DNA from: Neoceratodus forsteri
Lineage: Eukaryota; Chordata; Ceratodontiformes; Ceratodontidae
Length of the DNA stretch: 64,000 nt
Direction of reading: 5' to 3'
Assembly (NCBI GenBank): GCA_016271365.2
Contig: CM057449.1
Location: 1,562,296,501 to 1,562,360,500 of the forward strand
Shown: positions 22,440 through 33,625 of the stretch, piece after piece
How positions within the stretch are numbered: the first letter of the stretch is position 1
Layout: every line of letters begins with the position of its first letter
The notes under the pieces: model-generated
Told to the model about the DNA's origin: nothing
The model's database searches: none
The model's input: only the letters and a program-made list of their open reading frames with translations
Translations under genes and position numbers: made by a program

Positions 22440-23563
22440 CTTGTCAGAGAGGGTAGTTGACACCTTCTGTCAACTGTCAAGATGCTTTTATTTGGACTGA
22501 GATTCAGAGACATTGTCTGTTGTATCAATCTTGCATGGACAGGAAGGCAAAACTTCAATTGCCCAGTCAATCTCTGGGAACAAGGCATCATTACATGCCC
22601 TACTGGGCCATATGACTGTTGCTCTGGACACTCCTTTGGAGGTGGTCCAAAAGAGGGATACATACTCCTTGATGGATATTCTTGAGCAGGATTCATCACC
22701 TGGAGTAGCCTTCCTTATTTCCCAGGCCCTGCTTGTCTGTGTGCCCAGTATTTGGTAGCACCTAGCCTCCTGATAGTCCCCTCCACTCCACATGGACTAC
22801 AGGTACATGGTACCTGTGGGCAGGCTGTACAGATTTTCAGATATTGCTGGAGGGGTTTGTGATAGACATGGTCTTCCATGAGGAAAAGCTACATGGTGAG
22901 TTGGAGAAGCCACTGGACAAGGGGTCCAAGGAGCAGAATTTCTTTGGCTGTAAGGTTTATGCAGCTGTATTCCTGGACATCTGCCAGGCTAGCTATGTGG
23001 CTTTGATGGTCATCCTGTATATGGTCATGAGCTCTTTCAGACATTCTCCAACATCCTCAAACTGCTTCCGGAGGATAGCTAGGCACAAGTGCATGAGGTC
23101 CATGGTCTAGGGCTTTTCTTAGCAAAGCACTAGTTTCATACTATGGATCACACTGTACTCCATAAGTTAGAGGTAACCATGCATACCATCAGCAGGACTA
23201 TGGCAGAAGTGGTGGTTCCCTTCCTGGTCACCACACCGCTGATGCCCATGCCAAAGAACCAAAAGGAATCGGTTCCAGTGACCCTGTTACCCCTGGTTCT
23301 GCCTGACTCTCTTCTGTCTCCACCCCCCCCCCAACTTTTACCTTCAGTGGTGAGTGTGGGGGACAGAGTCTCCTTGCATTTAAAACACTGGCAGGAGATC
23401 ACCACAGATGAATGTGTTTTGGAGAAAATTGCTAGGGACATTCTTTAGATATGCTAGAAATCCCTCCTTTTGTCCCTTCAAATGGAGGAGATTCAGACCC
23501 TATTTCAGAAATGTGACATAGAACCAGTTTCTCTGCAAGATTGGAGCAAAGGGTTCTGCCCTT
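22440..23563 (+). pseudogene. D3 gag and N-terminal RT remnant
   Basis: Gag is weakly readable in broken frames: 'ELEKPLDKGSKEQNFFG' and 'KVYAAVFLDICQASYVAL' (about 22890-23010) parallel D1's 'DKLLDKESKKLG' and 'KVYAASLLGLWLASSA'. At 23345-23445 the RT entry block reads 'VGDRVSLHLKHWQEITTDE' followed by 'CVLEKIARDIL', as in D1's 'TMDKWVLEVVGQGL'. A few more RT residues ('EIQTLFQKCDIEPVSLQDW') are in frame up to about 23560, where unrelated LINE-C sequence takes over. Confidence 0.65.
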
Positions 23564-25572
23564 CTGGCCCTGCCCTTCTCTCTTCCTATCTATGTGTCTG
23601 GTATCCACTGTCACCCTAGTACTCCGGCCGTGACTGTCACTGACCTCCTAACCCACCTAGTCTCCTTAGTCCTTGTGGGTGAACTCTATATCATGGGTGA
23701 CCTAAATCACAACTGGCCATCCCCTGCGTTCAACAAAGCTCGCGCCGAGATTACTGCACTCAATCTAGCCCAAACCATCTCCCAACCCATAAGCTCAAAC
23801 CCAAAGACTAACAATCACTCCCTACTTGACTGGGTCCTCACCTCTCACCCCTACCGGGTCATCAGCTCCAGCCTACTTCCTGACTCGATAAGCGACCACC
23901 TACATCGTCCGCAAAATCCATCGACCAAATTCCCCCCAAATATTCTACTACAAAGGTTATACAAATCCCTAAACCTCACCCCTCTTCTGGACGACCTAGC
24001 CCACGCTAGCTGGGACTTCCTCCTTACTAGTAATAATATAGATGAAGCCTTTGCACTCTTCCGGAATACCTTTCTCAGTGTCTGGGACAAACATGCCCCC
24101 CTGCATCAAGTTAGAGTCCAGGAAGCCCACCTCCCCTGGATCTCCCCAGAACTAATTGCGTGCCAGAATACCAGGGACAGGGCGTGGCGTTTATACAAAC
24201 CTACGCTCCTCTCTAGTGACAATATCTCCTACTGCGCACTCTGTAACAAATGTACCAAGGCTACCCACTTAGCCAAGGCCGAATACTTTAATAACACCTT
24301 AAACGCTAACCTGAGTATACCCTCTAAATTCTGGAAAGTTATCAACTCCCTTTTCTCCCCTCCATCCTCAATTCCCACCCCCCCGCCTACTCACACGAGA
24401 AACTCTCGTCAGAACCCCTTGTGGTCACCTCTGAATTCAACACCTACTTCACCACCTGTGCCGCCCTACTTGCCTCTGTCCCAGAAATAAGCTCCCCCTG
24501 TCAGTCTGAAACCTTTAAACCACCAGGACCAAATCACTTTACTTTTAAACACCTTGCACCCGCCGATACTTTTGATGCCCTACTCTCCCTGAACCCAGAA
24601 AAGGGTAAATCACCGGACGGGTTAGATATCAAACTTCTCTTCTTATCTGCCCATGCCATTGCATCTCCCCTTGCTGCCCTCCTAAATCTTTCATTTGCCA
24701 CTGAATCAATTCCCAAGGTGTGGAAGCATGCCACTGTTATCCCTCTACCAAAAGGAGGTGACCCTACCACCACATCAAATTACCGTCCCATCTCCCTGCT
24801 CCCTGCCCTAGCAAAGCTACAGGAGCACCTAGTACTCTCACAAATCTCTCACTTCCTCTCTGAGTCACACTTCCTCATGCCTTTCCTGTCAGGCTTTAGA
24901 AAGAAAAACACTCTACTGCCACCTCCCTGCTAAGGTGCACAGATTCCATCCTTACAGGGATGGACAAAGGACAAATTACTTCAGCCATTTTCATCGACTT
25001 AGCTAAACCTTTTAACACAGTATCCCACCCTCTATTACTAATTTGTCTATCCACTGCTGGATTATCCACATCAGCCACTAACTGGTTCAGAGTCTAACTG
25101 GAAGGTAGAACACAGTCAGTAAAAACAGCAGACTCCATCTTGCCTCCACTCCCTATCCTTACTGGCATCCCACAGGACTCCATTCTTGGTCCCCTTCTCT
25201 TTTCCATCCTATTAAATGACCTGCCTAAAACCTGCTCTACTACCTCTATACACATGTACGTGGATGACACTGTCCTCTTCACCTCTGGCCGGACCCAAGA
25301 AGAAGTCATTTCCACTCTCCAGGCTGATTTCAACAAAGTACAGCTCTGGTTTAACTCCCACCAACTCTCCCTCAATGCAAAAAAAGACAGTCTCCATGAC
25401 TTTTGGCTCTAGGCAGAGACTATCCAGACTCACCTCACAACCGATTTTCCATACCCTTGATGGAACAATTCTAGAGGATGTGCCCTCTTTTAGGTACCTT
25501 GGAGTCTGGCTCTACTGTCACCTGTCCTTTTCAGAGACTTCAGCCTGTACATCAAACACAAAAAGGTTTGAA
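23564..25572 (+). mobile_element. LINE-C: L2/Rex1-like element inserted in D3 RT
   Basis: The insertion carries the second half of an AP endonuclease and most of an RT, in plus orientation, in the middle of D3's RT gene. Endonuclease words include 'LYIMGDLNHNW' (about 23690) and 'SISDHLH' (about 23890). Both ends are truncated: it starts inside the endonuclease and stops inside the RT C-terminal region, without a 3' UTR or tail. The lack of a normal 3' end is unusual for a simple LINE insertion and suggests a later deletion or a recombination event at 25572. Confidence 0.75.
23594..25572 (+). pseudogene. LINE-C endonuclease-reverse transcriptase pseudogene
   Basis: A 298-codon open stretch (23594-24490) covers the endonuclease end and linker ('PWISPELIACQNTRDRAW'). 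RT follows in 24421-24933 with 'HATVIPLPKGGDPTTTSNY' and 'RPISLLPALAKLQEHLV', then after a stop 'IDLAKPFNTVSHPLL' (about 24995-25040), 'GIPQDSILGPLLFSILLND' (about 25160-25215, canonical QG changed to QD) and 'MYVDDTVLF' (about 25255-25280). The catalytic Asp pair is kept. At least three frame breaks are present. Confidence 0.8.
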
Positions 25573-27637
25573 TGCTGCCTGTGCAAGCCCTGATTCCCCT
25601 GTTACAAAATGGGGACTGGCTTTGTTCCCTGGACATGAAGGATGTATACTTTCATATAAAGATCTGGAAGTCCCACAGACAGTAACTTCACCTTGTGCTG
25701 GAGGGCAGGCACTATTAGTTCAAGGTATTGCTCTTTGGCTTGTCCTCTCCACCATGGGTCTTTACAAAATGCTCAACAGTAGTGGCAGCAGCCTTTGCAG
25801 GAAAGGCCTGTATGTTTTCCCTTGCCTAGATGATTGGATCCTGAAGGCCAGCTCCAAGGAAGCTCTGCTATACACCATGTTACAAACCTGTCAGTTGTTC
25901 GACAACTTGGGGGTCATGGTGAATGTGCCAAAATCTGTGTTGATGCTATGCCAAAGACTACAGCACATGGGGTGGTCTTGGATACAGCACAGGGCTGTGC
26001 CTTCCTACCCCAGGCTTAGATTGACCAGGCACACTCGGTGCACAGGAGCCACTACATTTCTGCACAGTGTTATGTCTCCTGGGCCTCATGGCCACTAGTC
26101 TGACTTGATATGTGGATACCACAGTGGACACTCAGGATCCAGAGGAAACAGTTGACTGATGAGTTGGCACAAATGGTTCTTGTCACTTCTCCACTGCACA
26201 GAGTGTTATTATGGTGGATGGACAACGAGAATCTACTGAGCAATGTTCCATTCCTTGTACCAGCTCCTGTACAGATCATCACCATGGATTTCTTGGACTC
26301 TGGCTGGGGTGTTCATCTCAGCCCTTACAAAACACACGGTTCATTGACCAAGATGGAGGCCATACTGCATATAAATGTTGTGTAAATGCAGGCTATCCTG
26401 TACAGCCTCCAAACTTTTCAAAATCATCTCTGTCCCAGTCCTCTGCTAATCCAGATGGACCATGACAGTGTGATGCATTACATCAACAAACAAGGGGGAC
26501 TTCACTATTATTCCCCTATGCAGGGAAGTGATGAGAGTATGGTACTGGGCTCTGTCTCACTACCTTCAACTGCTGGCCGTATTTCTCCCTGGTCTCCAAA
26601 ACATCTAGGCAGCCAAGTTAAGCATGTCCCAGTCAGTGGTTCATAAATGGGAACTGCTGACCTCTGGGGTAAACAACATCTTCTCAAGATGATGTCATTC
26701 AGAGCTGGACCTTTTTGTATCTCCACACAATATAAAACTGCTCGCTCACTCCAGGGCCTGGACTTTTTGGTGAGACATGCTGTCCCTCTTTTGGAAATGA
26801 AAATTCCTATACAGATTTTCCTTCTTTTAATACAGAGCATAGCATATGTTTGCCTACCTCAGCACCTAATACAGAGGGTTTGGCTCAAATTACAGGTGAA
26901 GCGTGCCACTCTTACCCTCATTGCTCCATTCTGACCTCACCATATATGGTTTCCACTCCTTCAACATCTGGGGGCAGTGAAGTATCCTGTTCATCTCTGT
27001 GTCAGGGTCCATTGTCACAGGGCAAGGGGTTCTTGGTCCATCTAGACCTGAAGTCCCTACATCTGCATGCATGGCTCCTGAAAACATAGTCATCACACAT
27101 TTTGGGTACCATTAAGTTTGTTGATAACTTGCTTGCAGCTAGGAAACCTTCTACTAGATTTATTTTTTCCCTGAAATGGAAGTGCTTCACTCTGAGGTCT
27201 GCTTTCCAGAATATGGAGCCTGTTACATGTCCTGTGAATTCTGTTTTGGAATACTTGCTTTTCCTGTCTGACTCCAGCCTACATTATTCCTCACTTAAGG
27301 TGAATTTAGCCACTATATCAGCTCTCCATGCCTCTTTTGGTGTCATAAATTGCCCAATTGGAGGTGTCTTGTAAGTTTCTAAAAGGTATCCATCATATGA
27401 AACCTCCTAGCCATAATCCAGTCCTGCCTTGGGACTTGAATTTCATACTTGAAAAATTTATGTTAGCTCCTATTGAGCCTGCTGCAAGTTGTGGCTTCAG
27501 CTTCCTGTTGTGGAAAACATTATTTTTAGTTGCTATGCTTCTGCTTGGAGAATTTCTGAGCTTCAGGCTTTAATTTGTGAGCCTCCTTATCTGATTTTTC
27601 ACAGAGTCTCTTTACATATGAATCCTACGATCTTACT
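25573..27637 (+). pseudogene. D3 RT, RNase H and N-terminal recombinase
   Basis: RT resumes with 'ALIPLLQNGDWLCSLDMKD' (about 25590-25645) and 'VYFHI'. Compared with other DIRS copies, some 40 residues are missing between this and 23560. 'FGLSSPPWVFTKCSTVVAAA' (about 25735-25795) follows. The YLDDW box is degraded to a form near 'LAXMIGS' at about 25825-25840. RNase H keeps 'QMDHDSVMHYINKQGG' (about 26450-26500). YR N-terminal sequence runs from about 27110, with 'VLPWDLNFILEKFMLAPIEP' near 27420-27480 and a degraded first-Arg box ('VAMLLLGEFLSF'). It breaks off at 27637 within 'NPTILL'. Confidence 0.75.
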
Positions 27638-27790
27638 TTGAGTGGGAGCTCTTGCAGCAGGCTATTACCATGAGAACTATGCTGCCAGGCACTAGCACCC
27701 CACAGAAACCTTCTAGCTATCAGTCTTCAGCAGGGACTGCCCCCAACACCGGCTCCGCAACCAACGTCGGCCAATGGTATAGCAGGGGGC
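27638..27790 (+). repeat. D4 left inverted terminal repeat
   Basis: An inverted match to 52385-52530. The outermost 40-45 bases present on the right side ('agatctactgttacggtaag' and beyond) are absent on the left, so the ITRs are unequal. The ITR is immediately preceded by D3 recombinase sequence. Confidence 0.8.
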
Positions 27791-27950
27791 GGTCTCTAGC
27801 CCCACCTCAGTTCTTTTCCCGCTGCAGACCCATCTACTTCAGCTCTTCTGTTGCCTGCTAGAACAAAACTAGTGTTTTCAGCAAATGTAGCATATGTTTT
27901 CTTATTTTCTTGAAGACAAGTCTGCTTTCCTTTATATTAAACTCCTCTGC

Positions 27951-28346
27951 ATGTCTTCTTCGCTGTCGTTGGTTTCTTCTACCGAGATGAAGAGGACCAA
28001 GTGTGCCTGTGGTCATCATATCCCAGCCAAGGACAAGCAAGAGACCTGTGTCTTCTGCCTGGGGCTCGACCATGACACCAAGGCCTGTTCCATCTGCAGT
28101 GGCTTTACCGTCCAGACTCGCATCCGCCCCCTCAAGGCACTAAAGGCACACATTTTAGAACACCAGCTGGCCGTCATGCAGAGCTCACCAGCTGAGAAGT
28201 CTACCTTTTCTTCTCATTCCTTGAAGCACAAAGAAAAGAAAAAGGATCCAGACCAGTGTAAGTCCCGTGAGAAGGACTGGGGTAGATCTAAGGGGCATTC
28301 GTGCTCCTGGTCCCCGCACCACAACAAGACCTTGTTGGATTTGTGA
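27951..28346 (+). pseudogene. D4 gag N-terminal fragment
   Basis: An open frame of about 131 codons from the ATG at 27951 encodes a cysteine-rich start, 'KCACGHHIPAKDKQETCVFC' then 'LGLDHDTKACSIC' (about 27990-28100). This is a probable zinc-binding pair of CxxC/H motifs. A lysine-rich region ('KHKEKKKDPDQCKSREKD') and a serine/histidine stretch follow. Vertebrate DIRS Gag proteins begin this way. The frame ends at a TGA at 28344, after which D4 coding sequence is not seen again until 49640, so this is a truncated gag rather than a whole gene. Confidence 0.7.
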
Positions 28347-28434
28347 TTTGTGATAACTTATATCTGAGGGTTTACTTACAACTATAAAATTTGCAATAGA
28401 AGTTCTTGTAGACAGTTATAAATACAGTATATAT

Positions 28435-28865
28435 TAGCAGTGTCAGTGGCTCAGTAGGTAGCACACTCGCCACTGAGGCTGGGAGATCAGAGGGCTGTGG
28501 GTTCAGTTCCCACATCTGGCCCTTGGGTTAATATCCCAGTACTGACACTGTAGTGCAGCATGAGAGGGGTGCTGCACTTCTGAGGTGCCGTCTTTGGGAT
28601 GAGATGTTAAACTGAGGTCTCATCTGCCTGGATTGGTGGTAGTTCAGGTGGATGTTAAAGATCCCATGGCACTTATCGAAAAGAGTAGGGGAATTTCCCA
28701 GTGTCCTGGCCAAATTTCCCTCATTCACTAAAAATACCACCAACAGCTTAATCTGGTTCAAGATCAGTTGGCATTCATCTGTATCCCCTTCCCCTGGGTC
28801 ATGCCTGAAAATAGGCATAATTTGTCTAGTGCACTTACCCGGTCAACAAAAACTAAATAAATAAA
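28435..28865 (+). mobile_element. V-SINE-like tRNA-derived SINE
   Basis: A perfect A-box fit TGGCTCAGTAG (28447-28457) and a B box GGTTCAGTTCC (28500-28510) mark the tRNA-related head. The body has 'gatgagatgttaaactgagg', 'gttaaagatcccatggcac' and 'cgaaaagagtaggggaat', followed by 'tgtcctggccaaatttccc'. I recognise that wording as the conserved central domain of vertebrate V-SINEs. The element closes with 'aaaaactaaataaataaa'. It is about 430 bp. Family assignment rests on remembered wording and should be confirmed by alignment. Confidence 0.75.
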
Positions 28866-29099
28866 GTTATGACAAAATCCAATTGATTTCACAGGGATTC
28901 AAAACAGAAAGACAGACATATATCATGGTCAGGGCCCCGATTTTTCTGCGGCACATCGGAGCAAAGTTCTGCGGCAGGGTTCTCATTTGCCACAGAACTT
29001 CTGCGGCACTCAACACCAATTTCTTCGGCAATTCTGCGGCACATTTTTACCCTTAATTTTTTCCTTTTTTGTTTTTTTTGCTATATCTGACACAATGCA
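28866..29099. other. Possible DNA-transposon end with repeated 'tctgcggcac'
   Basis: A 'cagggccccgatttttctgc' start at about 28930 looks like a hAT-style terminal repeat. The word 'tctgcggca' recurs at about 28945, 28971, 29002 and 29033. I find no inverted partner or target duplication downstream, so this may be a truncated end. It leads directly into the 305-bp tandem repeat. Confidence 0.3.
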
Positions 29100-29715
29100 C
29101 GCCAGAATACAGTCATTTTATGGGTGTTTGTCACCAAATTTTCAACATAGCCAGTTTAAGACCTCTGCTCATGAACAGTATCACTGTGATTTTATTAATC
29201 TGTCCGAACATTGATTTCAGACACCGACTGCGCCATTCTGTGCTACAAGGGTGAAACACATTTTGGGTGAGATGTGAAAATGACAGCTATACTACTCATA
29301 AGACAGTGTGGTGAAATGGCAATGTTGAAACTCTGGAGTGAAAATATTGAAATTTCTCATAACTTACGAGCCTGCATAGGAACTGCGCACGATGCCTTAA
29401 ACAGTCATTTTGGAATTTTTTCACCAAATTTTCAACATAGCCATTTCAAGACCTCTGCTCATGAACAGTGTCACTGTGATTTTCTTAATTTGTCCTACAT
29501 TGATTTTCGATAATCGGACTGCTTATCTTCTGCGCTACGAGGGTGGAAACACATTTTGGGTGAGATGTGAAAAATGACAGCTGTACTGCTCATAAGACAG
29601 TGTGGTGAAATGGCAATGTTGAAACTCTGGAGTGAAAATATTGAAATTCCGTGAACTTATGAGCCTGCGTAGGAACTGCGCAACGCACGCTCGTTAAACA
29701 GTGATTTTTTGGAAT
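29100..29715 (+). repeat. Two-copy tandem repeat, about 305-bp unit
   Basis: 29110-29410 and 29411-29715 align end to end, sharing 'caccaaattttcaacatagcc', 'agacctctgctcatgaacag', 'cacattttgggtgagatgtg', 'cataagacagtgtggtgaaa' and 'gtgaaaatattgaaatt'. A few small indels separate the units. No protein is encoded. It could be an internal repeat of the adjacent putative DNA element or a satellite monomer pair. Confidence 0.8.
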
Positions 29716-29839
29716 TTTCAGTTCCCTGAACCATTGTATTGCTAACCCATCAGAACACAGAATACACATGCATTTCTAATATGCATGTAAAATTATATCC
29801 TGTTACCTTTGGCTAACTGCTATACAAAGTATAATTACC

Positions 29840-32700
29840 TCATACTCACATTGATAGCAGGATCACACAGGGAGAAGATTGGTATGGCATTCCTAGCATG
29901 AACTGTGTAACAAAATGGGTAAGGACTAGCCTCTTTATATATACAGTATTATTGTCCCCCACAGGCTTCTGCTGACTCCACAAATAATGTATATGTTTGT
30001 CTAACTGGTTGAAAATGACCTCTGACACACATGAATACATCCCTTCTGCCCACAAGAGTACCTGGTCTGTCTAAGTGTACAAATATAATTGGACCCTGCC
30101 AGGTTCGAATCACAACATGAATAGGTTTTGTAATTGGTGCAGTGATTTTTGCACCATAAACCCCTTGACTGTTCACTGTGTGAGTGGAGTGCTCTGCCCT
30201 GAACCATGTTTCCAGTACTGAAATAGATGCCCCCGGTATCTAAAGTAACTGTTGTATTTTGAACACCCTGAATATGAGCCATAACCTGGGGGTGCCCCCA
30301 CCTGTCTAGAGTAATTGGACAGACAGTTGGTACAGGTGGGATGAGGGCTCAGTGTTCCTAGTGGGTGTGTAAGAGTGTGGGTCCAACAGCTGCGGTATGC
30401 AGCTGAGTATTTTCTTCCTGCAACCTTTGTATCTGTGCTTGCAGCTCCTGGGTGGTGGGATTTGAACTTATATGCATGTCCCCAGGTTGCTGGTTCCTTA
30501 CTTGCCAATCCTGGCCATCCTGGTAGTTACAACCTCTATCTTGCCAATCTCTCCTGTCGCTCTAGTAACCCCTGTTGCTTCTAAAAGATGTTTCTAGTAC
30601 CTCTATATCTACCTCTACATCCGTCTTGTCTGTTGTAGTTGTAATGGGAGGGTTGCTCACCCTGTTCACCGCCTTACATAGATACATAGACAGTGTCGGC
30701 AGATAAGGGCCTATGGCCCACCCAGTCTGCCCATTTGAGCTTGTAAGTTCAGTTTATGTTTTCCAAGAAGTCTGTTGCCCCTTACCCCTGACCTCCAGAA
30801 TTCCTTTATGTCTATCTCATGCATTCTTAAATCCCGTGATTGTTTCAGCCTCCACCACTTCCTCTGGCAGGGTGTTCCACTTGTCCACCACCCGTTCTGT
30901 GAAGAAATTCTTCCTCAAGTTTCCTCTAAATCATCCTCCCTCCAGCTTCATCCCATGCCCTCTCGTCCTGGAACATCTTTTTCGCTTAAAAATAGTGTAT
31001 TCCTGCACCCTGTTCCTCCCTGTAAGATACTTGTATGTCTCTATCGTATCCCCTCTCTCCCTCCTTTCCTCCAGGGAGTACATGTTCAGTTACTTCAACC
31101 TGTCCTCATAGGACTTGTGATGCAATCCATGCACCATCTTTGTTGCCCTCCTCTGAACCTTCTCTATCCTGTCTATGTCCTTACGTAGGTAAGGTCTCCA
31201 GAACTATACACTGTATTCCAGGTGGGGCCTCACTAGTGTCTTGTATAGTGGAATTATAACCTCCCTTTTCCTGCTGGTGATGCCCCTGCCTATGCATCCC
31301 AGCATCCTATTTATTTTACCTGCTGCCTTGTCACACTGTTTCCCTGCCTTCAGGTCATCAGAGATGATAACCCCAAGATCCCTTTCCTGCTTGGTACATG
31401 CTATATCCTCACCCCTCACCTTCCACTGGAAAAGCTTTGTTTTCATGGACTGGTTTAGGTTTACCTTTGCCATGTATGTTATCCTGCACAAAATACGCAT
31501 GTTGTGCTTTAGCAACTATATCATCCATAGGCATCTCAGCAGTTATTACCATTTTCACCATTTCTCTGGTGCGGGGTAACAGACCCTCCAAATACATGTG
31601 ATGGTATGAGAGATCTACTCTGTTAGGGTAATTGGACAATGCTTGATAATCTTGCCATGCCTATGCATCAACCTCCCAAGGGGTTTCATTCCTATACTCC
31701 CTCAATTTCTGTAAAATACCAGTTCATTATTGGATACCTGTAAGAGTATGTATGCTCTCATTGTAAATGGTATTGGTTGTCAGTCCTGCCGTATTGGTGC
31801 ATACTGCTTCTGACAACCTAGACCATTTTTTCTCCCCAAGAAGTCTCCTTAAGACCCACAGGATCTCTTGTTGGGAGCACCCATCTGCCACAGTAATGCT
31901 CAGGGTTGTGCAGAGCCATTTGGTACAACCATTAATATCTGTGCCTTTAGGTGGGGGACCGAAGTCCTTAATATACATATTTAACATTTCAGGGGTCATC
32001 ATAGGAACCACCCTGCATTGTACCTCAGTCCATCAGGTTGCATCCTGAACATCTGGCTGATAAGTAGTTACCAGAGGTTCAAGTGGTGCTCCCTCCTCAA
32101 TGGAGAGTAGAGTGGAGTAAAGTGAACTGAGATGCCCCCATGACAGCAGGGTAAAGTGGAGGGGCTGAAGGTGAGGTATTGACAGAATATTCATGCCTAC
32201 ACTGGAGAATTTTTTCAACTGCTCCATTAGCCTGCTATACGTGATCATTTAATGTGTCCACTTGTTCCCCAGCTTGTTCTAACTGCTGCTGTAATTCCTG
32301 AATCTGTTTACAGTATTCAGTAACTTGTGTGGACGAAACAATATTAGTACTGCTTAGCTCTTGGTTTCGTTCCTGCAGCTGTTGTATTTTCTCTTCTCAT
32401 TCTGTTTTAAGGTGAAGTGTATCTTCCTTTTTAGATCTACATTCTTGTTTAAGCACATAGACTCATTCTTGCAATGCCAGCACAGAACAGTCCTTGTACA
32501 ATGATTCTTTTTGCTTATGGCCAGGAATCTTTTCATTGCTCAAAACTTCTGTTTCTAGCTTATTTTTAACATAATGCCATGGGTCTCTTGCGACATGACA
32601 GCCAGTGCAGAGAAAATTCCACCTCCATGCATTTTAATATATTCTTCAACATGATCCCTAACAGTTTTTTCTTAATTTCCCATTGTATAGCCTATTGAAG
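29840..32700 (-). mobile_element. Endogenous retrovirus fragment: gag to protease, degraded
   Basis: Read on the minus strand, a leader at about 32760-32690 precedes an ATG with 'MGN' (myristoylation-type start) at about 32680 and a stretch 'TVRDHVEEYIKMHGGGIF'. Then come a coiled-coil-like glutamine-rich stretch (about 32390-32260), a capsid-like region (32011-31480, containing 'RREMVKMVITAEMPMDDI'-type wording), a short arginine/tyrosine/glycine stretch ('GRYRGTRN', about 30620) in place of a clear CCHC knuckle, and an aspartic protease remnant ('VTLDTGG', about 30245; 'GRRDVF', about 30035). No RT, env or flanking LTR is found. Stops and shifts are numerous and a CR1 fragment splits it. 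The genus is uncertain: a gamma/epsilon-like or spuma-like origin are both conceivable. Confidence 0.6.
30676..31462 (-). mobile_element. CR1 3' fragment (CR1-C) inserted in the ERV
   Basis: The minus strand encodes the CR1 C-terminal domain: 'ERDLGVIISDDLKAGKQCDK' and 'RPHLEYSVQF'-type text (31400-31210), then the 3' end of the ORF and a 3' UTR ending at 30676 in 'catagatacatagacag', the short tandem tail of CR1. It is 5' truncated and about 790 bp. It separates the ERV capsid-like part (31480 upward) from its nucleocapsid-like part (below 30670), in the same orientation as the ERV. Confidence 0.85.
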
Positions 32701-33103
32701 GTGCCTGAAGGACAAAACTTCACTTTGGTACACTGCAGTTTAGGTGGCAACCCTTAAAAGGGAACTGTCATCAACAGGGTTTCTTAATGTCTGAAAGTCC
32801 ATAAAAAGCTAATTTGAGTGAGCCATTATATTTATGTGTGAGTCTTTGCAGGCCAGAGTTATTCACATGTAAATCAGCCTATAATTAAGGGCTGGGGGCA
32901 GTCATGTGTTTTAGGCTCCTGATAGGAAATGATGTCGCTGAAGAACTTGCCCTCCATTTACTGTAGGTTAAATAGGAAATCATCTGTTTTATTAAGTGTT
33001 ATTACAAAACTTTCTACATTTATAATAATTGTTTTGTATGTGCATTGAAACTAGTGAGATATTACCTTTACATTTCAAACTGTTAGTAAAAAGAATCCAT
33101 CTT
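32701..33103. other. No recognised feature
   Basis: AT-rich sequence with no domain, promoter boxes or repeats I can match elsewhere in the window, apart from what may be ERV leader at the left edge. Confidence 0.4.
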
Positions 33104-33625
33104 TAGGATTGCTTTAACCTCTAGTCAAACTACACATCTCAAGTTTGACTCTGTGGTGTCAACAGGTATTGGGGTCCCATACTGTATCAGGATGTCTAAA
33201 CCCTGGCTGTGTTCATGTCAGTGCAGATTTCTGGGGCTGCCAAAGCACCAACTTATGTCTTATTCCATTCTCTCTCTTACAATTTCGGATGTGAACTCAG
33301 CTCTGCAAGATGCAAATGTGGTTATGTACCAACTGGCCTGGCATCACGGGGACAGCCTTGAAATGTGTCATTTTTGAGTAACATCTGGCAGCATAGCCTA
33401 GCAGTTAAAGCAAAGAGCTGTGAACAAGCTTTGCTCATCCAGCAGAATGGGGTTTGAGTCCAACATACTCTACTTGTATATTGTGTGACCAGAGCAAGTC
33501 ACTTATACTCCCTGTGGTCCCAAAACACACTCAGAAATGAGCTGTACTGTAGTTGTGTGCCTTTCCCAAACAAAGACATTGAAAACAATCTGAGCATGTT
33601 GACTTAAAAAGAAAAAAATAGGACA
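33104..33625 (+). mobile_element. Composite repeat ending in a tRNA-promoter SINE
   Basis: The right part (33385-33625) is a SINE with A box TAGCCTAGCAG (33394-33404), B box GGTTTGAGTCC (33451-33461) and an A-rich tail ('acttaaaaagaaaaaaatagg'). The left part, about 265 bp from 33120, has no promoter. At the extreme left, 'gctttaacctctag' (33107-33120) is the inverted form of the SINE head. The whole unit recurs on the minus strand at 49625-49249 and 48666-48510, so the composite moves or spreads as one unit. Confidence 0.75.

Larger units (their letters stand above)
22036..27637 (+). mobile_element. DIRS copy D3, left part (gag to mid-recombinase)
   Basis: The plus strand shows gag remnants (22440-23340), the start of RT (23345-23563), a LINE-C insertion (23564-25572), then RT, RNase H and the N-terminal two thirds of the YR, stopping at 27637. 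The recombinase continues at 52586 and the copy ends at 53566. The intervening 25 kb is DIRS copy D4 with its own cargo. No left ITR is visible, so D3's 5' end is lost or lies before LINE-B. The start given is approximate. Confidence 0.8.

Noticed and set aside
29080..29715. CRISPR-like repeat array
   Set aside because: There are only two units of about 305 bp with no spacers, in a eukaryotic TE-rich context. It is a tandem duplication.
32745..32775. Primer-binding site upstream of the ERV gag start
   Set aside because: The minus-strand text 'gttgccacctaaactgcag' does not begin with TGG and fits no tRNA 3' end I know. No LTR was found beside it.
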